From Fratercula arctica (lineage: Eukaryota; Chordata; Aves; Charadriiformes; Alcidae), in contig CANTUZ010000008.1 in the NCBI GenBank assembly GCA_947846985.1, positions 7,731,806 to 7,795,805 on the forward strand: 64,000 nt of DNA, given 5' to 3'. The position numbers and the translations under genes were made by a program. Positions 1 through 12,900 of the stretch are shown here, one piece after another. Within the stretch, counting starts at the first letter, position 1; each line of letters starts with the position of its first letter. Below the pieces are notes generated by a model. It had not been told where the DNA came from, did no database searches, and saw only the letters and a program-made list of their open reading frames with translations.

Positions 1-114
1 CTAGCCAACACACCTTCATATCTAACTGTGTTTTAAAATTAATTATGTACTGAAGGTTTCTATTGAATTTGGAAGAGCTACTTTTTACCCTCAGTGTTGA
101 TTTTTCATTTTCAG

Positions 115-3100
115 GTTTTTTGGTAAAAGAACTCATTGGGACTGTAGAGGAGCTTCAAATTTAGAAGAACTACATCAACTTCTAAGTGAAATAATGATCA
201 GAAGACTGAAGAATGATGTTCTAACTCAGTTGCCTCCAAAAGTTAGGCAACGTATTCCATTTGACCTCCCACAAGCTGCAGCTAAGGTAAATTTTCCACT
301 TCTGCTAAAAACACATTTATTAGCAAATAGTAATATCTATGTATTCGTATGTATTTATACGTATGATGTGTATTACATGTAGTTACAAAGAATGTGTGAA
401 TATATAGCATAGCATCTCTGTTATTCTTTTTAAAATATAACATGAACATGAATATGGCAATTTTTTGGTATCGGATGATGATAAAATTTGCTCTGATTTT
501 TAGTATGATCGTCTTCCTTTCTGTTTCCTTTTCCTTTAGATTTTGAATCCTACAGTTATTTTTAGACAAATTTGATTGAGTTCTCAAAAGCACTCAGTTC
601 CTAAAGATTTCATGCTTGAAATGTACATGTTGAGGTAGAACATGTATATATCTAACTACTGATTTCTTCTGCCAATTAGAATTTGAATACCACTTTTGCA
701 GAGTGGGAGAAATTAATGAGAAATCTGAATTCAGATGCCACTGAAAGCCATTTTTCTCAAGTGATGAATCTAATCACACGCATGTATAAAGAAACAGCCA
801 TTGCCAAGGTAAGCGTGGAAATCTTCTTAATATATTTAAAATACCCAGTGTGATTTTAATTCAATAAAATTAGTTGTATTGGCCTGAATGCTAGATGAGG
901 TTGGTTGGTTTGTTTTATAATCATGACGTGGAGAAGCACTCTTTTTCCCTGTATTTTTATGGAATAGGCTGAACCCCATTACAATGACCTGAGCTAAGTG
1001 TTAAAACTCTTACTGAGTAGATATCCACCAAGCTGGCTGAGACTGTCCGGACATCATCTCCCAACAGCACTAAACGTGTCACAGACTTAGGGATGTACCT
1101 CAGGTGGGTACTTCAGGGATGCTCCTGTGTGTCAGCAGCTGCTGCAGCTGCTGCAGCCCTTACGCAGGCTGCATTCTGGCAGTACCGGTTCTCCCCGTGG
1201 ATAAACGTGGAAGAAAAATCCCCTCTAGCTGGGCTCTTTCTGTTTTATCAAATGTTATCGCTGTTCTCTATTTTCCTACTATAGTACTGTAGCTTGAGAT
1301 GTAAGGAAAAACAAGTTAATAACCAAAATCCTTTACATGCCAACTTTTTACCTGGTTACCAGGTTTCATTAAGCTAACCTATTTTTAGAAAAGGAAAAAA
1401 AAAAAGTTCTGTAGGCTGCTGGAGCAGTAAGAATTGAGAATCTGACCGACTCCTTCAAATTTTTCTCTCCCTGTCTTAAAAATATCACCATGGTTCTGTT
1501 GCTGTTTCTTCCCTGCTTTTCTAGTCTCTCTCCTACCCTCTGCTAATCCATTTTCAAAGAGGAAGTTGAAAGACAAAAAAGAGAGAAAAAAAGAAATCCG
1601 AGGCTAATGCAGTGGGTATTACATTAACCATTGATCACTGATAAATTTTATTATTAAGTGTCAGCATTACTTTAATAGTTTTTGTAAAAGATATTGGAAA
1701 TTATATTTGACACAAAAGAATTCTATGAATGTTTAAATAGAGCAATCTTTTATGATTATGGTATCGTGAAAGTACCAAAATTATTCTTTCACTTTTGATA
1801 TATGGCTTTCTGGGTGCAGATACAGAAGTTCTGATTACACAATACGTTGTCTGTTTGAAATATGTTTGGGCAGAAATCAGGTGGGGTTTTGGTTTGTTGG
1901 TTTTGGTTTTTTTTTTTTTTTTTCAAATATGGCTTAAAATATCAAATAATAATGTTGTAACTAAAAGGGAGTTTACCTATATCTTAATCTGAAAGAAGTG
2001 CAATGCAATTATGTGATCTTTTGAGGATAAAGGGTTTTTTTTCTCTGAAGGAATGAAATGAGTTTCACAAAGACATACTTTTTTTTAAACAAAAATTATT
2101 CGAATAATTTTATACTTAAACATGTTTGATAAAGTCTTAAATGGATAAGAAAAAGTGTGGGCGTTTATCATTTCTTATTACAAGAAATCAAAAGACATTA
2201 AAATAAAGACTGTCTTTTTGATAATTTTGTATGTCTAATTAATGAAAATGCACTCTCTTATTCCAGGCAGGAGCAGTAAAGGACTATATCAAAATGATGC
2301 TTGAAAATGACAAACTGAAGTTTCTAGTTTTTGCTCACCACTTAAGCATGCTTCAAGCCTGTACAGAGGCAGTTATAGAAAATAAGGTAATGATTTAACA
2401 AACGTGCACACAAACTTAACTTCAGACTTTACCAATACGTATGAGCTGTCTTTGAATTCAGTAGAACTACCTGTCTGTACAGGCATTTATGAATTTTAAG
2501 TATATATGGATCAGTGCCACTGGATTAAAGGGACTGTATGTTTTTGAGGAAATGTTTTGTATTTGGGGATGAACACTCATATCTAGTATGATACGTTATT
2601 ATGGCATCAATGTTGCAGGCAGTTGTTTTCTGAGTTTTTCCACTGAAGTGTTTCTGCCTCCTTCCTGTTTTTTACAGAACACTCTCGTCTTACGGGAACA
2701 TTTAATTGAAATCAGTAAAAATGCTTGCAAACAACTCTAGTTATTATTTTGATCATGGACTCTCAACCATTGCTAGGGAATGGTGGCTAACTTTGCTATT
2801 TAATATTGTTACTATTAGCTTGGAATTTTAGTAAATCATATTCAGGAAATTACAGATTCTTCTCCGGAATATTCCATTTTAGGTTCCCGTGTTGTTCTGT
2901 CTTCTGCTTTTGTAAACAGGGAATACTAAGTCTGCCCTTCTCTAGGTAAAGAGGCTTAATTGTAAATCAAAGGCCAAAGAGTACTGATGCATCCCTATCC
3001 CTGTGACAGGAAATGGAATTTTATTGGGGGACAGAGAGTGATTGGGTCGAAAAATGGACACGGATAATTTCATTTTTGTCTCTATTATGATATGTTATAG

Positions 3101-3910
3101 GTTCGCTACATACGAATAGATGGAAGTGTTCCTTCCTCAGAACGAATCCATCTTGTTAATCAGTTTCAGAAGGATCCTGATACCCGGGTTGCTATTTTGA
3201 GTATTCAGGCAGCTGGTCAGGTAGGACAAAAAAGAAAATATGTGCAATAAGAAACTTGAAGACCACAGATACTAAAGTCATTGGTGACTACAGTGATTCA
3301 CTGAAGGCAGTTCATGCAATATGTCTTTTGTAGACTCATGTATTCATTTTTTGCATTAATCATGTTAACTGTTTTAAGCCTCCAGTGAAATTACTCGAGT
3401 AAAATAAAGATAAGCAGCAGCATCTCATTCTTGAATAATTAGTAAAACCTCAGTTTCTCTAAAAGTACCAGCTTAATAAGAAACAAGCGTTACTTCCATA
3501 ATGAAAAGCAGTATGCAGTCTTTGCACAATATTGAAGTATTTGCTGAACCTTATTAAATCTGAGACCCAAGGAAGAAATCAGTGTAATCGCCTCATCTGC
3601 TGTCCAGGTGGTCCCTCTTATTTCCATATAAAAATGTTCTGTACAACATTTAGCTTTGTTTTACTTCAGATATCCGGTTGTTTGTGTGTGGAATCTTTTT
3701 TTCTAAAATGGATCTACTTATTTTGTTTAGGGTTTAACTTTCACTGCTGCTACTCACGTTGTGTTTGCTGAGTTATATTGGGATCCAGGCCATATTAAGC
3801 AAGCAGAAGACAGAGCACACCGAATTGGGCAGTGCAGTTCTGTGAATATTCACTTCCTTATTGCAAAAGGAACAATGGATACTCTTATGTGGGCAATGCT
3901 GAATCGCAAG
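115..3910 (+). CDS. ZRANB3: ZRANB3 exons for SNF2 helicase lobe 2
   Basis: Five exons (115-286, 680-808, 2267-2386, 3101-3220, 3731-3910) code for the end of the first and most of the second RecA-like lobe. The first carries [15 protein letters not shown], the usual linker between SNF2 lobes. The third has [11 protein letters not shown] (motif IV region). The fourth has RIDGS and ILSIQAAGQ (motif V region). The fifth has [11 protein letters not shown], the arginine-finger motif VI of SNF2 ATPases. All key residues are present, so this half of the motor looks functional. Each intron falls at a codon boundary (phase 0). Confidence 0.93.
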
Positions 3911-6900
3911 GTAGGTGTGGAATAGAACCAAATAATCAAGAACTCACTGTGGTTAAGATAGCACTTAAGGGCATGTGCCAAATAATGTTGTGGGGGTTTG
4001 TTTTTGTTTTTGTTTTTTTAATTGAATGAATGTTGTGCCTTAAATAAATTTCATTTCTTAGAGGCAGAAGCATTCTCAGATAATTCTTCTTCAGTAGATC
4101 CAAGATTTCAGTGACCTTATCTTCTGTTGCCATTTTCCTCAGGTATTACCCAGCTCATGTTAGGAAGAGTAGTTCTATTCTACTTTCTTTCCTTACTTGG
4201 AAGATCTTTGAGAGTTCACAGGACTAAGAAAAATAATTTGGCTGTTTTGCTTTTGTGACCTTTTTGTAGCCTTTGATACCATTCATTAGTGTCTTGTTTT
4301 GATAACTGAGGCGTGTTAGTGTTCTGTCGGCTCTTGTTTTCTGACATTTCCAGAAGTGTCAACATAGAAAGAACTGCCTTTTAAACTCTGGTTGTCAAAA
4401 TCATTTGAGATTGTGGTTACACAGGGTTTATTTTGATGCAAATAACAGCTTACGGTTGTTATTCCTCCATTTGACTACCCCTGTATTGTAGTAGTTCAAT
4501 TTTTTGTGTCTGTAGAGTTACTTTATTCAGAACTGATAACCGTATTTTTGCCAATGTATTCCTCTTCTGCTGAAAATAACCACAGCTTAAAGAATCTAAG
4601 TTCTGCAAACTGTATTTGACATTCAGTTGGGTAATGAAATTTTGTCTTCGAATTCCTGTAGGTACCTCTGAAAAAAATCTCAGTCTCCTTAAACATGGCG
4701 TAGGTGCATCTCAGTAATTCACCAACAATTTACCTGACAAGTTCTGTCACTAAACCGCTTCTTTCAATTCATTCTGCCTTTATTTGTCTCCATGTGCCAA
4801 GCAAAATGTAAGAGATGTACACAGTGTATGCATCCTCTTTTAACTTCAATAAATGCTGACATTTTGTATACACCTTTTCACAAGTCATAGTGTGTTAAAT
4901 ACACTATTTATTGTTATTCTTGCAGAAATGGATGCTGGAAGAAAAATAGTTTTAATCACAGAAGTCATTTTGAGTTACTACAGTGTCTCTTACTTGAAAA
5001 CGCTGAATTAAGTTTGCAAGGGAAGCAAATGGGGTTAATATAGGTAAATAAATTTATTCCAACATGTGAATTGCTTGGGAACTTTATGCAAGTCTTCCTT
5101 CTGCAGGCCAAAGTCACAGGCAGCACCTTGAATGGCAAGAAAGAGAAAATGCAGGCCGAAGAAGGTGATAAGGAGAAATGGGATTTTTTGAGTTTTGCTG
5201 AGACCTGGACCCCCAATGAAAGTCTAGAGGATTCCGAAAATGAACTTTTGTTTACACATGTAAGACTCAAAACTTATGTTTTTCTTTTTTCTTTCTTTTA
5301 AAAAAAACCCACACAATCATTGTTCACTCTAAACTAACAATAGTTTCTTGTATTAGAGAGTAATACTAATGGAGAAAAATCATAATTTTAACAGCTTCTC
5401 ATGCAGTAATTATAAGTGGAGTTTACGTGTTTCTTTCCTCTTCCCTAGTTTGAAAAGGAAAGACAGCATGACATACGCTCTTTTTTTTCCCCAAAATCCT
5501 CCACTGAGAAGAAACGCAAAACATTTTCTGGTAATGAATCACTATATAATGACTCAGAATCTTCAGAAGTCACAAAAGAAGAGGATGCAGAGAAGAGCAA
5601 TGAAAACCTGGATTCCACAAGCGTAAGTCATGTGGATACAATGTGTCATGAAAGCGCCTGTGAACCTGAAGCTAAAAGAGCAAGAAGCGTCAGTGGGTCT
5701 ACTCCAGTCAGCTGCAGTAAGAAAAAGAAAAAATCTTTGACTGGAAAAAAGCCGCCTTTGTTTTCAGAAAAAAACAATGAAGTCCTTCCTTGTGGCTTAA
5801 ATACTTCAAGCAAAAGTACAGCTTTAAATAAAGTTTGGCACTGCAGTGTTTGCACTTACAGTAATAATGAATTGCTCCCTTACTGTGAAATGTGCAATAG
5901 CCCTCAAAGCAGTAATGGTAAGTAATGTGTGCTGCAGGGAAAAATATGCCTTTTCATTTCAGTTGTGATTAGTTTTAGAAAATACAGTATTTTTGAATAT
6001 ATGAACATACACAAATACAGACAAATTAGGAAGAATGGTGTCTTTACATGAACAGAAACCCATTAAGTGATCCTTCTTAATTTTGCTTTCCCCAAGGATC
6101 TTTTACATGATTCTAATTTGAAACAGATGGAAAATTCAGATAAATGATAACAGGATATAAATTCAGTGAGGAAGAAATATATGCTCCGTTTTCTTTGCAG
6201 CAAAAGTAGCTCTCCTTTTCCTTGAGGTTTATCGTTATTCTGAATTAATTAAAAGGCAAAACTTTTTCTCTGCCTCTCAAAACTAAATGATATGGAATAG
6301 CTGTTTTGTTAACTTGAGTATTGTATATTTGTTGTGAGAGACATTACCTGGAAAATATAGCATTTCGTGCTCCAACAGATATTTTTTATTGAATTTATTT
6401 AATCTATCTGCAAACTTAATAAAACATTTTTATAAAACTGTCCCCGTATTTGCTATTTCAATTGCAAAGGAAGGAGTAAGGTTCTTTTTCTTTCTTTTTT
6501 TGTTTTATTTAAGTCTGTGCTTGTTCAAGTAAGGACAACTTCTCAGTTTCACAGTACCTGGAAAACTGCTTTGTGTGTTTATGGTATACAATAACTGTAT
6601 ATAATATAGAATTACTAACTGCATTATTTATTGCATATATTTTGACATTAAGCTGGGTGCATGAAATTCCATAAATGCAAAACTTTGTTCCATGTGTTTA
6701 TTCTAATATTAATGTTAGCTCTAGTTTCCTAACAGGTTGCACCATAATAATTTTAAGAGAATAAAATGCAATTTCTTTACATTTCAATGACATAGTCTTG
6801 TCTTCAGATGTGTATTGATTAGGTACCTGTTTGTACAGGTAGCATAAATAACTGCTTTTCTTGTTTCTTCTTCTATAGTCGAGAGAAATTGTGACACTCC

Positions 6901-9900
6901 CATGAACCAGACTGAGGAAGATGTGTCAAAGGACTCCAGGAGACTTGAAGAGAGAGCACAGCGCAATGCTGAAGACAGAAGTGAAGATTTTGGGGAAATG
7001 GTGACCCAGCAATCTATTGAAATCAGCGAACAGGAAACTATTGAAGTCGAAAAAGAAGAAAGTGAAAAAAAGTGTGGAGAAGGTAAAGTGGGACTCCTAT
7101 GAAAGAAAGATTATATCCCTTTGCGAAACTGTATTAAATGCCTCTGGCATGAAAAATAATTTTAAAATAAAAACCTAAACATTTGAAAGATAGAAGTACG
7201 TACACCAGCACATGACTCTTTTGGCTTAGCCTGGGAAGTGTATTGAGTTTTGATGATGAATAAACCCAGCCTTTCCATACAACTCCTGAAGCAATACAGA
7301 GTTTTTGGCTGACTTAAGAACTATGTCAGACTAGCAACTGTGAACCTGCATAGTTTTATTGAAACTTGTGATAACATTTGCTTGTGTTTAGGACAGCCAC
7401 AGGCAAAACGGATGATAGGTAATTCAGGAGAAACAGAAAAATAAAATACACAACTATCTTACTAGCTTGCTGCTTGAGTTGTGTATCTCATGATGTTGTT
7501 CTGGAATTAGGTACAGAATCCTCATGTGGGGCATATATTCCCCTTGGTTTTGTTCCTTGCTGAAAGAAAGATTTACAGTGTTCATACAAAAATGTGTTTG
7601 CATGTACACCAAATTGGGAAACTGCAGAAATAACTTCTTAAAAACGTGTATTATTTTTAATGTCTGAGTATCTGAGTAGACTGAATGACATGAATGAAGA
7701 AAAAAACTTTTTAATGTGAACATTTTTTCTCTTTGTAGGAAATACAGATAAATCAGACACGTTTCCGATATATGATGGGCTTATGTTTTGTGCAAGCAGG
7801 AATACTGATAGAATTCACCTCTATACAAAGGTAAACCTGAAATATGCATGTTTGTTATCATTTTAAAATTACGAAGTAAAATGTCGTCCTACAAAATGTG
7901 TATGTATACTTTCATTTTTTATACTTTTTATGTAAAGACCAGTATTTTTGTATTAGCTAAAATGTACAAAAATTAGGTCATTTATCATTCTAGTTCTTCT
8001 TTTCGGTGGAATTAAGTAATAATTCCCTAGATACATGACTTCTAACACTTCTGTTAGCTTACCACATGGGGCTAATACATTCGATGTATGCTCAGATCTT
8101 CTGTTAGAAATGCAAGTGATAATTGTTTAAGATTCCTGTTTTTTATTATAGTGTCTTATCACAAAATATTTTTGATAGAAGAATATTCAAAATAAAAGTA
8201 AAAATGACAGTGAATCCTGACAGACTAACTAAGTAAATAAAATATTGTCGCCACATTTTCAAAAAGCTAGACATTGGTGCTGTGTATAATTCGGTAGGTT
8301 CCCAAATAAAACACGTTTTCCTTAATCTGCAGTGGTAATGGGAGTGCAGAAACAGGCAATTGGTAATTTTCCAGGTCATATTTCAAGGGGGTATCAGGAC
8401 TTTCCAATCCCTTCTTTTAAGGGACAGAAAAGTTCACTGAGAAGATTTCTTCAAAGCTACTGAAAGAGTCAGTGTATTCAGGTGCAACTGCAAAGCATCA
8501 CAAATAGCCGAGGGCAAGTCTTTGAGATAATACATTTTTATTAGGCTAATTGATACAGCTGGGAAAAAATTAAAAAGAGTGTCCTCTTGGATCTGAAAAC
8601 TTGTTTAATATACTTAAAATGTATGCTGCTTCCTAGCCTCATGCATTTTATTCAAAGACAAAGGTGCATTTTGGATGGTATTTGGGCAACTGCATATTGG
8701 TCTGGGTTGTTTTTGGCTTGGATTAGAGTTTCATTATGCCAGATACTGCACAAAATCGTTCCACTGAACCATGAGACACTGGGGAATTCTGCTTTGATTC
8801 CTTCTCTAGAATACTTACAAATCATCAGTAAGTTCCTGGGTGGTATGTACCCACTGGGACAACTTGTTTCTTAAAAATTAATTGGAAGAGAACTTGTTCA
8901 GACATTCAAAAGAAAAAAAGTTAAGTATAATAAATAATGCTCTAAGATTCTGATTTTAAATTGTAATGAAGTGACATTCTCCAGTCTACAATCATTCATT
9001 TCCCTTGGAGATTCAGTCAAGAGGATTCTAACTTCAGTTTCTTAATTTAAGGCAGTTTGTGTGTCTGAAATATTTGCAAAGAAAAAAATTCAGATATATT
9101 CAAAGTTAAAATTTTCACCCCGTTTACTTTTGGATATATTAATGTGAATCATATTTCTTGCGTCTGTGCTATTATCATATATCTGGGGCTTATTCTTTGC
9201 TTCTGGAAAAATCTCACCTTGAGAGACTAAATTTAGTAGGAAGGGAGGATAATTGACTTGAAAGTGATAAATCTTTTTTCTAGATTGTGCTACCTTGCAT
9301 CTGTAAACACAACTGTTTGCTTGTCTAGGATGGTGAACCACTGAATCATAATTTCGTCCCATTGGACATACAGCTGGATAACTGGGAGGATTTACCAGAA
9401 ACTTTCCAGCAGAAACAAAATCGTTCATTGGTAAGAACAAATTCTACTGGCACAGTAATCTAGTATTTAATATGGAGAGCTTTGACTTATATTTTTTTTA
9501 ATAAATGCAGAACGCTTCCAGGCCTTGGGATCTAGGTTTCATCAATACAAGCAGATCTTGTAAATGTTGATGTGAATATTACTTATGCAGCCTGTTACTT
9601 TGGCAAATTACCATGCCTCCTCTTAACATTTCAGTAGATGGAATCAACCAGGCATCATTTAATTTCTCATTTACAGGATTAGTAACTAACATTCATAAGT
9701 CAACAAAATAGCATTTTAAAGGTTATGAATTAAACGGGGCACATGATGAATAAGAACGTGCTAGCTTGTATCAGAGCTGCAGTTCTGAGCAGGCTGGACT
9801 CTCACTTCTTCCTTCGGTCCTCTAACAACGTTCAGAGCAGTGTAGGGACAGGTCCTCTGAGACATGTCGCTCTGGTTAATTCGGTAATAAAGATCACATC

Positions 9901-12900
9901 CGTAGCGGTGTTTGAGGAGAACATTAACACTGTGAAACCAAGTACTCAAGTAAGGAAATCCATAATTTAAATTGGATGTGCAATATTACCTGCTTAACAT
10001 AGTTTTCTTAACTGTTTTCTCCATTTAAAGAGAAATATGATTTGGAAAATCAGATTGTCGTGTGGGAGAAAAACTGATTCTTTTTGGTAGGTTGTCCAGC
10101 AAGGCTGGAACTTAGATTTGTAAGACAGGTACCTGGCTGATTCAGCCAACAGTTCTGTGAAGCAGCTGAAGTGGATAACACAGATGTTGCCAAAGGACTT
10201 CAAAGCTATTTGCTAGACCAAAAAGACAAGTTAAGAATCCCGTGTTTGTGGGCAGTGAGTGGCACTGCCTTATGCAACATCCTGTCCCTCTCCCTCAGCC
10301 TTCTCCTCTAGATTAGAAGATCCATATTAATAAATGCTCCCAAAAAGAATCAGGGAAATAACTTCTTATTTCTGTTTCCATTATATCCTGCTGTTTCATT
10401 GACTTCTTTCTTGCCGCTGTGACTCTGAGGAAGTGAGACACTTTTACATTTGCCATGCAAAAATACTCCAAGGAGAAAATCATTGCCATGTCGTAATCTT
10501 GAAGTATGGAAGTTTGTTCCTGGGTAAAGCTGAAGTCACGATTAAGTCCATATTGCACAATGTGTTTATTTTTCCCATAGTCCATGTTCAGAAACAGCAT
10601 GATACTGACTGCTGTAGGTAGTTGCAAGTCACTGAGGAAAAGAGTGGAAAAAGAGGAATGGAAAAAAAAACAAGCCACTTCTTCAGTTGTCATATTATTA
10701 CTCCCATTTATTTTCTGTCGTAGAGATGAGGATGGGATGAAATAATTTTTCCCCTACACACATCTTAAAGCAAGCAGCCACATTATAAATTCTAAATTCC
10801 TATGTAGGAACAGGGGGTTTTCCCTCACTTCCTCGCTGTTCTGTGGTTATAGTTATTGAGAAAATCCATTAATCATACCAGTCCTGTCAGTTTGCAGCTT
10901 CAGAAGTTGTTTGGTTTTTTTGTGGCTTCCCCACCTGTAAAAAAACTATAAGATTCAGTACCAGAAATTAAGTTCCTCTGAGCCTCTCTATTTTCTTATA
11001 TTTTCAAATTCTAAATGCAAAATACGAAAAGGTGATCAACATTATGCTATATTCTCCATTTCCATTATGGAATAATTTGTTAAACAGTTCATCGTTTTTT
11101 CCTCAGGATCCTGTGGTTGTGTCAGTTTGAGACTGCTGTAGAAGAAGATGAATTGCAGGTTGAACTGCTCGAAACTAATGTTCTTTCAATATTTTGATGG
11201 TAAAGCATATCTCTACTTGCTGGTCATGGATCTTGGTGTGCTGTGCTGAAATGCCACAGAAAAGAGGATGGCAGTATTGCCATAAAAACAGATGCGTGGT
11301 TAAGATAATTTGTTGATCTGATTTCTCATGTCATTAATTGCTAATTTACTATAGTAACTTTTATTACATATGTTTTTCTGACACTGTACTATTGTAAAGG
11401 AATACTACAACCCCAAGGCAAGTCCGTCAGTGATTCTGTTAAAATTTTACAAATTGGAAGACTTGTGTGAGAATTGAACAGCTCTTCCCATTTACCTGTA
11501 GCTTGGCCTTTCACGCTGACATTTGGGGCTGTAACACTTAATCCAGCGTTAAGCACATATCCATCAGACGGTTAGAGGAAAGAAGAAAGGTGGTCTGTTA
11601 AACCCCAATTATAAATGCCATTCAAGTAATGAGAGCAAACTTTCCTTCTCTGGGAGGCCTGGTGCAAGAGGAGAATGGCCGCTGTAAGAAGAAAACTCTT
11701 TTGTGTGTCTGCTTTTCCCATCCGCAAAGTCTTGCTTACACAAGGAAGGTTTACCTGAGGCTTTATCAAGAAACCCTTCTCCTGTTGCTATACCTTAGAT
11801 TAGTAAAGGTCATTCCTGGCCTTATTTTCTACCTTCTGTATCAACACACCTATCGTAGCAAAACCGGTATTTTAGGCAACGCCAAAGCTCTCGGAGTTCG
11901 TCAGCAGGTGAGGGGAGGATTGCAGCTTGTATGAAAAATGACTCTGATTATCTGTAATAATGCCAGCTCTTTTCATCCAGTTTTGAATGTGTTAATTCAT
12001 AGCGCTATTTCACTGTAATTAAATGGTTCTGTGTAATTCACGTCACACTGCTGATAATAGCGTTTTCTACCAGATACTGAGGTTTGTGAAAGAATGGAGT
12101 CGTCTAACAGCAATGAAACAGAAGATTGTCAGAAAAAGTGGTGAGATATTTTGCAGTCCTCTTCACGCTGCAGAGGAGTTGTCTAAAAAGCAGTCAGCGG
12201 TCAACAGCACAAAAAGGTATGTGGCTGCTAATTTTTCTTCTTCTTACTAATAATTGCTGCAGGAAGTTTGATATATGTAATGTAACTTTCAACGGAATGA
12301 TGCTGAGACTGTAGACCGGTTGTTTGATGATTGCTTGTCACATCGTGACAGACGTAGGCAACCAAGCCCGTCAGCAAACCAAGCCCGTCAGTAAATCTGT
12401 TGCAGTGGAAGTGTCCGCGTCCCTGTCCGGCACCCTGCCGCACTCAGCAGCTGCTCTGGCTTCACTGCGCTGCATATTTAAACATCTGGAACTTTTTGAG
12501 GGAAAATCATGACCCTCAGGGACTCAAAAGAAAAGTAAGGTCAAAGAATCGTGTTGTTTTCCCCACCTGGAAGCAGGAATAAGTCATTAGTTGCCATCAA
12601 TGATATAATTCTTTATTCATATTTCACAGCCTGCTCCAACTCTTTCTGATATTTTTATTTAAGCAATTCTGTTCTCTGCGGATGACATTTCTCAATCCTA
12701 TTGTTTTCCTTGCTGGCCGTCCCTGGAAAGGGCTAGTGTCTAATCCTTGTTAAAATCTAAATTTACCTTTTTTTCACACTTTCTTTCCTTTTTCTGATAC
12801 GCTGTCTTCCCTCACAGACATTTGCAGCTAAAAGTTGTCATTGCCCTCCACAAAACCTCTCCCGCGTTACAGGTTAACTCACCAAGGTGCCTCTGCAAAC

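Noticed and set aside
10313..10693. 126-codon minus-strand frame in a ZRANB3 intron
   Set aside because: AT-rich, no recognised similarity, no conserved splice context; consistent with chance.
11629..11934. 101-codon plus-strand frame in a ZRANB3 intron
   Set aside because: Leucine-rich by composition, no known family, and splicing of ZRANB3 is complete without it.
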